Source of the DNA: Mesorhizobium sp. NFR06
GTDB lineage: Bacteria; Pseudomonadota; Alphaproteobacteria; Rhizobiales; Rhizobiaceae
Length of the DNA stretch: 64,000 nt
Reading direction: 5' to 3'
Assembly: GCF_900115245.1 (NCBI RefSeq)
Contig: NZ_FOVT01000006.1
Location: 186,001-250,000, forward strand
The notes under the pieces: model-generated
What the model was told of the DNA's origin: nothing
Database searches by the model: none
The model's input: only the letters and a program-made list of their open reading frames with translations
Position numbers and translations under genes: made by a program
Shown here: piece by piece, positions 17,999 to 26,519 of the stretch
Layout of the letters: the number at the start of each line of letters is the position of its first letter
Position numbering within the stretch: the first letter of the stretch is position 1

Positions 17999-18421
17999 TT
18001 ACGCGGGCACCAGGACGGCGATGCGGTGCACGCCGACCTCCTTGCTCGTGTTCGTCGATTCGTCGGTCTTGCCCTTGGAGCAGGTGTACATGTCGCCCTG
18101 CTTGAGCTTGAACTCCTTGTCTGCCTTCTTGATGGTGAATGCACCCGCCGTAATCGTGCATACCATGTCGTTGGTCATCACGGTCTGAGGCGCGTGCGCT
18201 CCGGGTTGAAACACGACATCGACGATCGAGATGCTCTTGTAGGCGGGAATATCGGAATTGCCGGTGCCGACCTCCACGAGCCTGACGCCCGGCGCAATCT
18301 CCTTGCCTTCCTTCGGACCGTACTTCTTGGCCTTGGCGAATGTTGCTGTCGCGAACAGGGGCGCAATCGTCGCGGCCGTCACGCCGAGGGCAATTGCGGA
18401 CCTGCGATTCATCTTGTTCAT
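17999..18421 (-). CDS. Exported cupin-like protein
   Basis: This 140-residue protein has a Tat-like signal (MNKMNRRSAIALGVTAATIA, with NRRS and a hydrophobic stretch to about residue 28). The mature part has cupin-like strands with SISIVDVVFQPGAHAPQTV and VCTITAGAFTIKKADKEFKL. Only one clear His is in the usual motif position, so metal binding is uncertain. Two Cys are present. GGGAGG lies upstream of the start. It lies 123 bp downstream of the cytochrome c' gene in the same direction and may be the last gene of the copper/thiol block. Confidence 0.65.
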   Translation of the reverse strand: MNKMNRRSAIALGVTAATIAPLFATATFAKAKKYGPKEGKEIAPGVRLVEVGTGNSDIPAYKSISIVDVVFQPGAHAPQTVMTNDMVCTITAGAFTIKKADKEFKLKQGDMYTCSKGKTDESTNTSKEVGVHRIAVLVPA

Positions 18422-18543
18422 CGCGTCCTCCCTAAGATCGGGCATGGTCGTACAACATGACCGCAGAAATATTAGCACATTCTGATTTAATTACACCCAC
18501 AATGACCGCGCCAAGGGCGAGGCGGATCATGGCGCGACGCGCC

Positions 18544-19107
18544 TCACTCCTGCCTTTGCCGGAACTTCGCATGGCAGCTCGAACAGTCCTGCAGGATGAG
18601 GTGCAGGAGGTGTTCGGCCGGCATGCTGGCGGGATCGGCTTGCGCCACGCCCGGCCGCTTGCCGAGCAAGCTGCCGCCATCCATCGGCGGACCGGTCATC
18701 CGCATGTCGGCGGTGATTCCGGCTGGCGCCGTCTTCGCCTTGGCGGCGAGCGCGTCGGCGAGCCGGCCGATATGGCGGGCGAGCGCTTCGAATTCGGGCC
18801 GGGCCTGGTCGATGTCCAGCCTGGCACCCGACGGCGCGCCCAACGTGCCCTCGGGGAATTCGGCGATCAAGGCAGGACCGGTGTGAGCGCCAAGCGCGTT
18901 CGCCGCCGCTTTGAAGGCCGCGGGCTCATAGGCGCGCTTGCCGTCGAACATTTCGGCGATCGCCCTCGCGGCCGCCGCCATCTCCTTCATCGAGGCCTGG
19001 CGCGCCGCAACGATTGCATTGCCCGGGCCCTCCGCCAGCGAGGCCGCCGTGACCAGCGAGCCGGCGAGCGTCAGCATCGCCGTCGCGCACGCGATGCCGG
19101 CCCTCAT
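18544..19107 (-). CDS. Cytochrome c' family protein
   Basis: This 187-residue exported protein has an N-terminal signal (about residues 1-25) and a single heme c motif CSSCH at 175-179, close to the C-terminus. That is the hallmark of the four-helix-bundle cytochromes c'. The body is helical and Ala-rich. Its start overlaps the end of the multicopper oxidase gene by 4 bp (ATGA), so the two are translationally coupled. It may pass electrons to or from the oxidase, or bind NO as other cytochromes c' do; both are inference. Confidence 0.85.
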   Translation of the reverse strand: MRAGIACATAMLTLAGSLVTAASLAEGPGNAIVAARQASMKEMAAAARAIAEMFDGKRAYEPAAFKAAANALGAHTGPALIAEFPEGTLGAPSGARLDIDQARPEFEALARHIGRLADALAAKAKTAPAGITADMRMTGPPMDGGSLLGKRPGVAQADPASMPAEHLLHLILQDCSSCHAKFRQRQE

Positions 19108-20624
19108 GCCCGCACGTCGACAATGCCCATCATGCCGAGCTGCTCGTGCTCCAGGATGTGGCAGTGATACATGCGCGGCCCCGGCCGCTCCTGGCGCGTG
19201 ATGAGCCGCACCGTCTCGCCGCGCGCCACGTTGACCGTATCCTTCCAGGCGAGATAGGGCGGCTTCGACACCTTGCCGCCGCGCTCGCGCCCGATCACCT
19301 GGAACTGCGTGCCGTGGAGATGGAAAGGGTGGTCCATGTCTGCCAGGTTGACGATTTCCCAGAGCTCGGTCTCGCCGGCTCGGGCGACAATGTCGACACG
19401 CTCCATATCGAAGGCCTTGCCGTTGATCAGGAAGCCCATCTCCATGCCGGTGGCGTTCATCGCCATGGTCTCGGTGAAGACGAGACGTCGGCTGACAGCC
19501 GGCTGCCCAAGCGGCGCGATCGGCCGCAGCCGCTCGGGCAGCGGCGGCATCGCTTGTCCCGCCGTTGCCGAAACATCGACTGTCAGCAGCGTCAGCCCGG
19601 CGTCCGCCGGCCGGCCCGGCCCCATCCAGCCGCGGTCATAGTCAAGCGTGGTGAGGGTTGCCCTACCCGGCCGGTCGAAGGCCACGACCAGCTCGACGCG
19701 TTCGGCCGGGCTGAGCAGGATCTCGTCGGCCGCCACCGGCTTCTCCAGCAGGCCGCCGTCGCTGCCGATCACGGTCATGGCGGCGTTGGCGAAAGCAAGC
19801 CTGAGGAAGCGCGCATTGGTGGCGTTGTAGAGCCGCAGGCGCCGCCTTTGGCCCATCGCCACCGCCAGCTTGGGGTTCTTCTGGCCGTTGACCAGCACAT
19901 GGTCGCCGACGCGACCGTTCATCAGGTCGTTCATGGTGCTGTCGGGCATCGAACCGTCGGCGGCGAGCCGAAGGTCGGTGAACATAAGCACCGTGTCGCC
20001 ATAGGCGGCCGGCACGGGATCGGCATTCGCCTTGACGACGAACGCGCCGGCCAGGCCGCGATAGACCTGCTCGGCCGTCCTTCCGTGCGGATGCGGATGA
20101 TACCAGTAGGAGCCGGCGCTGCCTTCCGGCAGGTCGAAGGCATAGACGCGGTCCGCGCCCGCCGCCACCGGGTCCATCGGATTGCCGTCCTGGTCGGGCG
20201 GCACCGGCATGCCGTGCCAGTGGATGGTGCTTGGCTCGCCCTCGATCCGGTTGGCGAAAGCGATCTCGACGCGATCGCCCTCATAAGCCTCGATCAGCGG
20301 TCCCGGGCTGATCCCATTATAGGCAAGGATTGGCGTGTCCTGGTCGGCGAGGAAGCGCGCCGTGGCCGGCGCCGCCGTCAGCTTGGCCTTGAACAGGCCT
20401 GGCCGCCCGGCCTCGTTGGCAAGCAGCGGCAATTCGCGCAGCGCCTCGCCTTCGGGCAGGGCGGCGGCGCCTTGCGACATGGCGCCCATGTCATGGCCTG
20501 CATGGCCGCCCATGCCTGGCATGGAGTCCATGTTCGACATGTCGTCCATCTTCATCTGCGCCAGTGCGCGCGGGCCCGACAGAGCCGCTGCCAGGCCCGC
20601 CACCAGGAAGCCGCGTCGATGCAT
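19104..20624 (-). CDS. Tat-exported multicopper oxidase (copper resistance type)
   Basis: This 506-residue enzyme has Tat signal MHRRGFLVAGLAAALSG and a Met/His-rich segment at about 23-50 (DDMSNMDSMPGMGGHAGHDM), typical of copper-handling oxidases. All four copper motifs are present in order: HWHGMPVPPDQDGNP, YWYHPHPHGRTAEQ, HPFHLHGTQFQV and YHCHILEHEQLGMMG. It probably oxidises Cu(I) or phenolic substrates in the periplasm. Two adjacent ATG codons (20627 and 20624) both suit the GAGGAG site; I chose the one with the better spacing. cytochrome c' is coupled downstream. Confidence 0.93.
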   Translation of the reverse strand: MHRRGFLVAGLAAALSGPRALAQMKMDDMSNMDSMPGMGGHAGHDMGAMSQGAAALPEGEALRELPLLANEAGRPGLFKAKLTAAPATARFLADQDTPILAYNGISPGPLIEAYEGDRVEIAFANRIEGEPSTIHWHGMPVPPDQDGNPMDPVAAGADRVYAFDLPEGSAGSYWYHPHPHGRTAEQVYRGLAGAFVVKANADPVPAAYGDTVLMFTDLRLAADGSMPDSTMNDLMNGRVGDHVLVNGQKNPKLAVAMGQRRRLRLYNATNARFLRLAFANAAMTVIGSDGGLLEKPVAADEILLSPAERVELVVAFDRPGRATLTTLDYDRGWMGPGRPADAGLTLLTVDVSATAGQAMPPLPERLRPIAPLGQPAVSRRLVFTETMAMNATGMEMGFLINGKAFDMERVDIVARAGETELWEIVNLADMDHPFHLHGTQFQVIGRERGGKVSKPPYLAWKDTVNVARGETVRLITRQERPGPRMYHCHILEHEQLGMMGIVDVRA

Positions 20625-20826
20625 CATTTTTCTCCTCGATCGTGATTTCTCCACGCCAGGGGTTCCAGCAGCTGGAAGGTCAAGCGGGGTATTGAGCAGA
20701 CCGGCGAGAACCTCAAGCGCCTCAGTCGCGCTGGCGCGCCCTCAGGCTTTGCAGCGCCTCCAATAGGGCTGCCTTCTGGAGAGCGATGGCTCCCTCCCGC
20801 TCTTTTTTAGGTTGAGGTCGCGGGCG

Positions 20827-20943
20827 TTATGTTCGCAGATATTTGACGAGCGCGGCGATCCCGAGCACGAGCGCGGCAACCGCCAGCACCCAGATGAGAG
20901 CCATGCCGCCCATCATCCACATGCCGCTTGAACCGTCCATCAT
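20827..20943 (-). CDS. 38-residue Met-rich single-pass membrane protein
   Basis: This microprotein begins MMDGSSGMWMMGGMALIWVL and has one membrane span to about residue 33, ending LVKYLRT. Six of the first 14 residues are Met, which in this setting suggests Cu(I) binding at the periplasmic mouth. It lies inside the copper/thiol block between the Cys-rich Tat protein and the multicopper oxidase, in the same direction. After its TAA stop the same frame stays open for 34 more codons, see findings. No family is assigned. Confidence 0.6.
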   Translation of the reverse strand: MMDGSSGMWMMGGMALIWVLAVAALVLGIAALVKYLRT

Positions 20944-21067
20944 TGCCAAATCATCCTTAGCTCGGCAGGCGCTTCGCTGTCCCTAGCGTCTTAAAGGTGA
21001 ACTAGCTCGTCGTGCATTGACGGCAAGGATGTTGCCGGCGAAGCGTCCTCGGGTCCGCCGGCCGGAA

Positions 21068-21625
21068 CTACCCATTCCCACCGCAACCGTCGGACAGGTT
21101 CCAGACATCCACGACCTGCTCCCCGGTAAAGCCGTGCTCGTGGATCAGGTATTTCGCCAGCCCGCCATATACTTTCCAACGCCAGCATGGGCAGCAGCAC
21201 GGTCCCCTCTCGTTGGAACTGGCCATCGCATAGTCGTAGCGCCGCCGTTCCTCGGCGCTGAGTTGCCGATCGTAATAGGGCATCATCTGCTGCGCCGTCG
21301 CGGCCGCAATGTCGTAGGGGTCGGGCGGGATCATCGCGATGGCGCGGTACTTCACGAGACCGTTGACCTGCTCGACGTAGCGTTTCATCTCCATCGGGCT
21401 GCAGCATGAACCCTTTATCCGCGACATCGGCGGCATGGCAGCGATCGACTCCGTGAATTTGGCCGAGCAGGTGGCGTTGCCGTTGCGGCTCAGATCCTGG
21501 AAACGGTTTGCCAGGCCTGGGTCCTCCCCGGCCTGTACCGGGATATCAACCCCCGGCAATGCCGATACGGTAGCGGCGGCGATCACGCCGAGAACGGCCG
21601 TTCGCCGATTCAGTTTCGCGCTCAT
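21068..21625 (-). CDS. Tat-exported Cys-rich protein with CCCxC motif
   Basis: This 185-residue protein has a Tat-type signal (LNRRTAVLGVIAAATVSALP) and eight cysteines in the mature part: C53, C74-C75, C143-C144-C145, C147 and C181. The motif ERGPCCCPCWRWKVYGG is very distinctive, and MPPMSRIKGSCCSPMEM adds Met and Cys. This is a likely site for soft metals such as Cu(I). The start overlaps the stop of the DsbA-like gene by 4 bp (ATGA), implying coupling: the oxidoreductase may form or repair its thiols. I recognise no named family. Confidence 0.75.
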   Translation of the reverse strand: MSAKLNRRTAVLGVIAAATVSALPGVDIPVQAGEDPGLANRFQDLSRNGNATCSAKFTESIAAMPPMSRIKGSCCSPMEMKRYVEQVNGLVKYRAIAMIPPDPYDIAAATAQQMMPYYDRQLSAEERRRYDYAMASSNERGPCCCPCWRWKVYGGLAKYLIHEHGFTGEQVVDVWNLSDGCGGNG

Positions 21626-22416
21626 TTGGCGTTCCTCGCCTGTTCGATCAGTTTCTTCATCGTCGCAAGATCGGTCGCGCCCGGAAAAATCTGGTCGCCG
21701 ACGACGAAGCCCGGCGTGCCCGTGATCCTCAGCGCCTGAGCCAGCTCCGTGTTGCGCTCGATCAGCGCCTGGATTTCCGGGCGCTGCATGTCGTTTTGCA
21801 TGCGGGGCACATCGATGCCGGTCTCCGAAGCGATCTTGAGCACCGCCGCTTCGGTCACCCTTGTCCTCGATCCATAGAGCGCCTTGTGGAATTCCAGGTA
21901 TTTGCCCTGCCTTGCCGCGGCGAGAGCCGCCTTGGCCGCGAACACGGAATCCGGACCGAGGATGGGAAATTCCTTGTAAACGATCCTGAGCTTCGGATCC
22001 TCGGCCATGGCCTGTTCGATGGTCGGCGCCACCTGCCGGCAATAGGGGCAATTGTAGTCGAAGAACTCGACCATGGTGACGTCGCCTTGCGGATTGCCGC
22101 CGACCGGGCTTTGGCCGTCGCGGAATATGTCGGCAGCGCGTTGGGACAGCACGGCCCTGACCGCGGCCACGTCCGCTTCGCGCTGGCGCTCCTCCAGCCG
22201 TTGCAGAGCCTCCATGAGCACCTCGGGATGCGCCAGTATGTAGTCGTGTATCCGCTGGTCGAGCTGGTCCTGAGACGGTTCGCCGGCCGCCATCGCCGAT
22301 CGCTCGGCACCTTGGATGCCTGGGTTGAGCAGGAACCATCCTGTCACGCCGGCAACAAGCAACATGCGGACAATGCCGCCACGATATCTGCTTGCCTGTT
22401 TTGCTCCCACGATCAT
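21622..22416 (-). CDS. DsbA-family thiol:disulfide oxidoreductase
   Basis: This 264-residue exported protein has an N-terminal membrane anchor at about 14-31. A helical stretch (50-100) like the N-terminal arm of ScsC/BdbD-type proteins precedes the thioredoxin-fold domain with active site FFDYNCPYCRQVAP (C123 and C126). The cis-proline loop is ITGTPGFVVG near residue 233. It acts on disulfides of exported proteins. AAGGAG lies just before ATG 22416. It is coupled to the Cys-rich Tat protein downstream, a probable client. Confidence 0.9.
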   Translation of the reverse strand: MIVGAKQASRYRGGIVRMLLVAGVTGWFLLNPGIQGAERSAMAAGEPSQDQLDQRIHDYILAHPEVLMEALQRLEERQREADVAAVRAVLSQRAADIFRDGQSPVGGNPQGDVTMVEFFDYNCPYCRQVAPTIEQAMAEDPKLRIVYKEFPILGPDSVFAAKAALAAARQGKYLEFHKALYGSRTRVTEAAVLKIASETGIDVPRMQNDMQRPEIQALIERNTELAQALRITGTPGFVVGDQIFPGATDLATMKKLIEQARNAK

Positions 22417-22468
22417 CTGCCTCTCCTTCAGTTGAGGCGGCCCTGCGTCTGCGCGCCGCCGGTATGGG

Positions 22469-23221
22469 TCAAAGAAAATTCTTCAATCTCGCGAACCAGC
22501 CTTCGTCCGGCTCTGCGTGCGGATGTTCGACATTGTTGGTGAGCGCGTTGACGAAGGTGACGAGGTTGATGGGCGCGAAGTTCAGCCCATGGAAGTTCGC
22601 CCGCCAGCGTCCCTCGTTGTCGATCACATGGGTGACGATGCCGTGCATCTGGAAGCCGTCATCGCCCAGGGTGAACTTATGCCCGAAGGCCTCCGCCAGC
22701 TTGCGGGTGGTGTCCTGCGGCTGGTCGGGGGTCGTGGTCAGGAACAGCCAGTTGACCGGATCGAGCCCGTGCGCCGGCCCATAGGCCTTGAGCACATCGG
22801 GCGTGTCTCTGCCTGGGTCGGTGGTTATGCTGATGAAGACGACCCGTTCCTTCATCGGTGTGGCATTCACCATCTTCTGGATCTCGGCGATCTTCTCGGC
22901 ATGCAGGGGGCAAACGTCCGGGCATGAGGTGTAGATGAAATGCAGCACGACGACCTTGCCGACGAGATCGGCCGGTCGCATGGTACGCCCGTCGGCGGTG
23001 CGCAGCGTGAAGTCCGGCGTCTGCTTGTCGATCGGCTGGAAGTATTTTTCGTCGCTCTGCAGCATGGCGTCGATGTCGTCGAGCGAATGCGCCCGCGCGC
23101 CATGCACGAAGCCGACGACCAGCGCCACCAGCGCGAACAGGCTGCAGAGCAAGCCCCGCCATTGGTCCCTGGCCAAAGAAATGCACCGAGCTCCTGGCTC
23201 GTTTCGCACCTGGACATGCAT
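22469..23221 (-). CDS. SCO1/SenC family copper chaperone
   Basis: This 250-residue protein has an N-terminal membrane anchor (about 23-42) and a thioredoxin-like domain with the SCO copper motif YTSCPDVCP (C100 and C104) and a distal His at about 193 (FQMHGIVTHVID). These three residues bind copper in SCO proteins, which metallate cytochrome oxidase CuA or act in thiol redox. Its ATG shares one base with the stop of the preceding gene (TGATG), so they are coupled. No cytochrome oxidase gene lies in this window. Confidence 0.92.
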   Translation of the reverse strand: MHVQVRNEPGARCISLARDQWRGLLCSLFALVALVVGFVHGARAHSLDDIDAMLQSDEKYFQPIDKQTPDFTLRTADGRTMRPADLVGKVVVLHFIYTSCPDVCPLHAEKIAEIQKMVNATPMKERVVFISITTDPGRDTPDVLKAYGPAHGLDPVNWLFLTTTPDQPQDTTRKLAEAFGHKFTLGDDGFQMHGIVTHVIDNEGRWRANFHGLNFAPINLVTFVNALTNNVEHPHAEPDEGWFARLKNFL

Positions 23222-23532
23222 CAGTCGCTGCCTTTCAGATCGGCGGAAAGCACCTTCGGATCGTCGGCGCAATCCCTTGGGGAAAGCTCACCTGCCGAGC
23301 CCGAGCGACCGGTCATGCGGTTCATGCACAGGCCCAGCGCGCACATGGCAGCGCAAGGCAGGAGGCCGAGCAGCACCGGGGCGATGCCGGCGGCGACCAG
23401 GAAACTCCAGTTGAAGGCAAGGCTGGCGACGGCAATGGCCACGCCGGCGGCGATCAGGCCGCGCCGCCCGCTGCGATGGACGCCGTGACGCGGCGGGGAT
23501 TGCGGGACCCGGGCCAATTCTATCGATCTCAT
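23221..23532 (-). CDS. Small membrane protein in the copper/thiol block
   Basis: This 103-residue protein has two adjacent hydrophobic segments (about 26-44 and 46-67: GLIAAGVAIAVASLAFNWSF and LGLLPCAAMCALGLCMNRM). Three Cys and two Met lie in or next to the second span. It fits the pattern of short Cys/Met membrane proteins found in metal-resistance clusters, but I assign no family. ATG 23532 has AAAGG eight bases upstream; an alternative ATG at 23550 overlaps the TlpA stop. It is coupled to the SCO gene. Confidence 0.7.
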   Translation of the reverse strand: MRSIELARVPQSPPRHGVHRSGRRGLIAAGVAIAVASLAFNWSFLVAAGIAPVLLGLLPCAAMCALGLCMNRMTGRSGSAGELSPRDCADDPKVLSADLKGSD

Positions 23533-23546
23533 GGGTATTGCCTTTC

Positions 23547-24092
23547 TCATTTGACGGCGATGCGGCCGCGGATGAAGTTGACCATGTCGGGAGCGTCCCA
23601 TTCGGCCGGCCCGATCAGCCGGCCGATCTCCTTGCCGTTGCGGTCGATCAACAACGTCATCGGAAGGCCGACGGCGCCAAGCGTGAACATCGCCCTGGCC
23701 GAGGTGTCGATATTCAGCGCAAGGTGGGTGACGCCGATCTCGGCGAAGAACTTCTTCACCAATTCCGGGCCGCCGCGATCCATGGAGACCGCGACGACCT
23801 CGAAATCAGGACCCCCAAGCTCGGCCTGCAGGCGGTCGAGCGTCGGCATTTCCTTGCGGCAGGGGGCGCACCATGTCGCCCAGATGTTGAGCAGCACGAC
23901 CTTGCCGGGATAATCGGCGAGCGTTTTCAGCCGGCCGGCACCGTCGGTAAAGCTGATCTGAGGCACGGCAGCGGGCGCTTCCGGAATGGCGAACTCCGGT
24001 GTCGGCCCGGCGGCCGCCGCCGGCCACGCGACCGCCAGCAGCACCAGTGCCATAGCCAGTTTGCCCCAGGTCACAGCGCTACTCGCTCGCAT
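23547..24092 (-). CDS. TlpA/ResA-like exported thioredoxin
   Basis: This 181-residue protein has a signal peptide (about 1-28) and a thioredoxin domain with active site NIWATWCAPCRKEMP (C75 and C78), followed by AVGLPMTLLIDRNGKEIGR with the cis-proline. Proteins of this kind reduce disulfides in the periplasm, for example in cytochrome c or CuA maturation (TlpA reduces SCO in Bradyrhizobium). The SCO gene two places downstream fits that role. The start overlaps the DUF411 gene by 14 bp. Confidence 0.92.
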   Translation of the reverse strand: MRASSAVTWGKLAMALVLLAVAWPAAAAGPTPEFAIPEAPAAVPQISFTDGAGRLKTLADYPGKVVLLNIWATWCAPCRKEMPTLDRLQAELGGPDFEVVAVSMDRGGPELVKKFFAEIGVTHLALNIDTSARAMFTLGAVGLPMTLLIDRNGKEIGRLIGPAEWDAPDMVNFIRGRIAVK

Positions 24093-24519
24093 AGACGGTC
24101 GGCCCCTTGCCGTCCTTGGTAAAGGCGTAGACCGTCCAGGTTTCGGACTTCTCGCCGCCCATACCGGGTGCGCCCGCCGGCATGCCGGCCAGCGTGATGC
24201 CGGCGATGGCTGGCCGCTCCGTCAGAAGCTTCTTGACGATATCGACCGGCACCAGGCCATCGACGACGTAGCCATCGACCATCATCGTATGGCAGCCTTC
24301 GAGGTCGGCCGGAACGCCGGCGTTACTGCTGATCTGGGACAGATTGTTGACCGGCTTGATCTCGACCTTGAAGCCGTTGTGTTCGAGATAAGTCGCGTAG
24401 GCCTCGCAGCAACTGCATTGCGGGTTCTTGTACATCACCGCCTGGATAGTCGCGGCGAGCGCCGGCAGCGGTGTTGCGACAGCAAGGCCGAGGGCGGTCA
24501 GCGCATAAGTCAGTTTCAT
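24079..24519 (-). CDS. DUF411 copper-binding periplasmic protein
   Basis: This 146-residue exported protein has a signal peptide at about 1-23 and the DUF411 motif YKNPQCSCCEAYATYL (Cys 35, 37 and 38). A conserved C-H pair follows in LEGCHTMMVDGYVVDGLVP. DUF411 proteins occur next to copper efflux and resistance genes and are thought to bind metal. It sits between a multicopper oxidase and the TlpA-like gene. The start follows a strong GGAGAAC-type ribosome site. Confidence 0.9.
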   Translation of the reverse strand: MKLTYALTALGLAVATPLPALAATIQAVMYKNPQCSCCEAYATYLEHNGFKVEIKPVNNLSQISSNAGVPADLEGCHTMMVDGYVVDGLVPVDIVKKLLTERPAIAGITLAGMPAGAPGMGGEKSETWTVYAFTKDGKGPTVYASE

Positions 24520-24555
24520 TTTCCAGTTCTCCTTCGTTGGTGGGTTGGATCGAAA

Positions 24556-25992
24556 TCAGGTCACGCGGAACACCGTCATCAGACCGGCCATCTGATGGTC
24601 GGCGACATGGCAGTGCAGCATCCAGTCCCCTGGATTGTCGGCGACGAAGGCGCATTCGACTGTGTCCTTCGGCGCGAGCAGCACCGTGTCCTGCCATTGC
24701 CGATGCGGCGCGGGCACGCCGTTGCGAGAGAGCAGCAAAAGGCTGAACCCGTGCACATGCATGGGGTGCCACCAGGCGGTTTCGTTGCGCAGGGTAAGGC
24801 GGCAGGTAACGCCCCGCCGCAGCATGAACTGCGGCATCATGCCGGCGTGCCCGTCGCCGATCATCGACGTGCCGTTGATTGCCCAGGCGGCGGCGCCCTT
24901 CATGCCGGGCATCGCCATGCCCATCATGCCGCCGACGCCGGCAAGCTTGCCGCCGCCCACCATGCCGCCTTGCAGGACGATCTCCTGCCGTATGGCGTTA
25001 TCGAGATTGGGCTCGGGCAAGGGATTGCGCGGCAGTGCGGGCGGCGCGTCCAACGAACGCGTCCTCAGCGGCGGCGCGTTGTCGTAGGCAAGCGTGGTCA
25101 GCGTGTAGGCAAGGCCGTCATAGAAGTCGTCGGTCACACGATACCGGCCGCCCGGTTCGCCGCGCATGTCCAGCGCGACGTCGATGCGCATTGCCGGTCC
25201 CAGCACAAGGCGGCCGTCCTCCGGTTCGTGCGGCTCGCAGGGCTGGCCGTCGATCGCCAGGACGATCGGCCGGTGACCCTCGAAGCGCAGCGCCATGATG
25301 CGGGCCAGCGCGGCATTGGCGAGTCGCAGCCTGACGCGCTCGCCGGCCCGGACTGCTTGGTCCGCCGGCACAGTGCCGTTGATCGTGACGAGATTGCCGA
25401 CACGGCCGGACATCGCCGCGTCCATCGCGCTGCCGAAGCCGCCGGCGATCTCGCCATCGGCGGCCAACCGCCAGTCCTGCAGCAGCCAGATGAGATCGCG
25501 GTCGAAGGCGACGGGCTCGGCCTCCTCGACGATCAGCATGCCGGCAAGGCCTCGACCGAGTTGCACCAGGCTGTCGGCATGCGGATGGTACCAGAAGGTG
25601 CCGGCATCCGGCGGCGTGAACTCATAGGTGAAACTTGCTTCCGGCGCGATCGGCGGCTGGGTCAACCCGGGCACGCCGTCCATGGCGTTCGGCAAGCGGA
25701 TGCCGTGCCAGTGGACGGTAGTGTCCTCGGCCAACCCGTTCTCGACAGCGATGCGGACCGGCTGCCCCTGCCGAACGCGCAGCACCGGGCCAGGGACGGT
25801 GTCGTTGTAGGCCCAGGCCGAGGCAGGCGGGCGATCAGAACCGGCCACCCGCGCCTGGCTTGGTGCGGCCTTGATGGAGCGTTCGTCCACGGCCGATGCG
25901 CGTCCCGGACGCATCGGCAATGACATGGCAAATCCAGCGGTCGCGGCAAGAAAGCCGCGGCGCGACAAAAAACGATTGGAAGCGGAATTCAT
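24556..25992 (-). CDS. Second Tat-exported multicopper oxidase
   Basis: This 478-residue enzyme has Tat motif SRRGFLAATAGFAMSLP in its signal. Copper motifs in order: HWHGIRLPNAMDGVPG, YHPHADSLVQLGRGLAG, HPMHVHGFSLLLLSRNG and LHCHVADHQMAGLM. A Met/Gly-rich insert lies around residues 345-370 (GGMMGMAMPGMKG). It differs strongly from the oxidase at 19104, so this is not a recent duplication. It probably oxidises Cu(I) or another reduced metal or phenol in the periplasm. DUF411 follows 36 bp downstream in the same transcript. Confidence 0.92.
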   Translation of the reverse strand: MNSASNRFLSRRGFLAATAGFAMSLPMRPGRASAVDERSIKAAPSQARVAGSDRPPASAWAYNDTVPGPVLRVRQGQPVRIAVENGLAEDTTVHWHGIRLPNAMDGVPGLTQPPIAPEASFTYEFTPPDAGTFWYHPHADSLVQLGRGLAGMLIVEEAEPVAFDRDLIWLLQDWRLAADGEIAGGFGSAMDAAMSGRVGNLVTINGTVPADQAVRAGERVRLRLANAALARIMALRFEGHRPIVLAIDGQPCEPHEPEDGRLVLGPAMRIDVALDMRGEPGGRYRVTDDFYDGLAYTLTTLAYDNAPPLRTRSLDAPPALPRNPLPEPNLDNAIRQEIVLQGGMVGGGKLAGVGGMMGMAMPGMKGAAAWAINGTSMIGDGHAGMMPQFMLRRGVTCRLTLRNETAWWHPMHVHGFSLLLLSRNGVPAPHRQWQDTVLLAPKDTVECAFVADNPGDWMLHCHVADHQMAGLMTVFRVT

Positions 25993-26129
25993 GTATGCCC
26001 TTTGCGATCTCGATCACGACAGGCATTCCGGCACCAGCCGGATTGCCGTGCGAGCCCGCGACGCAGCGGCGCGAAGCGGGCGACCGGGACGCCACGGATC
26101 AACCGCTATGCGGCCGATGCGGCGTCAGA

Positions 26130-26519
26130 TCAGAGCAGTGGGTCGGGAGGTGATGGGTCAGGCAGCAAACTTCGCCCGCGCAGCACAGAGGCAGGCGGCG
26201 GCGGTGGCTGCTGCATCCGCGGCGCTATCCTTATGGCCGGGCCCTGCGGCAGCACAGCGAGAACGGGTGCGACGCAGTCAGGCGGACAATGCATCGGACC
26301 GCCTTTGCTGCCCAAATCCTTGAGGCACGCCTTGCAGTCTTCATCCATGGCGCCGCCGGCCATCTTGCCCATGCCGCCGGCGGCAGGCATCGCCATGGCG
26401 TTCTCGCCTGCCATCCTCGCCGACATGACACTGGCCTGGGCGGCGGACAGGCTGAACCCGGCGGTCAGGAGGACCGCCAGCAGCATGACCATGAGATGTT
26501 TTGGCGACAGCTGAGCCAT
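26130..26519 (-). CDS. Exported Met/Cys protein, first gene of the copper/thiol block
   Basis: This 129-residue protein has a signal or anchor (about 8-30: HLMVMLLAVLLTAGFSLSAA) and a Met-rich mature start (MSARMAGENAMAMPAAGGMG). The pair DEDCKACLKD then CPPDCVAP supplies four Cys. The tail is Pro-rich and ends PDPSPPDPLL. The layout resembles CopL/DUF2946-type small proteins that precede copper oxidase genes, but I cannot confirm the family. As the 5'-most gene, its promoter in 26520-26752 likely drives the whole block. Confidence 0.65.
   Translation of the reverse strand: MAQLSPKHLMVMLLAVLLTAGFSLSAAQASVMSARMAGENAMAMPAAGGMGKMAGGAMDEDCKACLKDLGSKGGPMHCPPDCVAPVLAVLPQGPAIRIAPRMQQPPPPPASVLRGRSLLPDPSPPDPLL

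Noticed and set aside
23986..25923. Plus-strand frame of 645 codons opposite the second multicopper oxidase
   Set aside because: The minus-strand gene has all four copper motifs and a Tat signal. The plus frame is His/Arg-rich shadow sequence.
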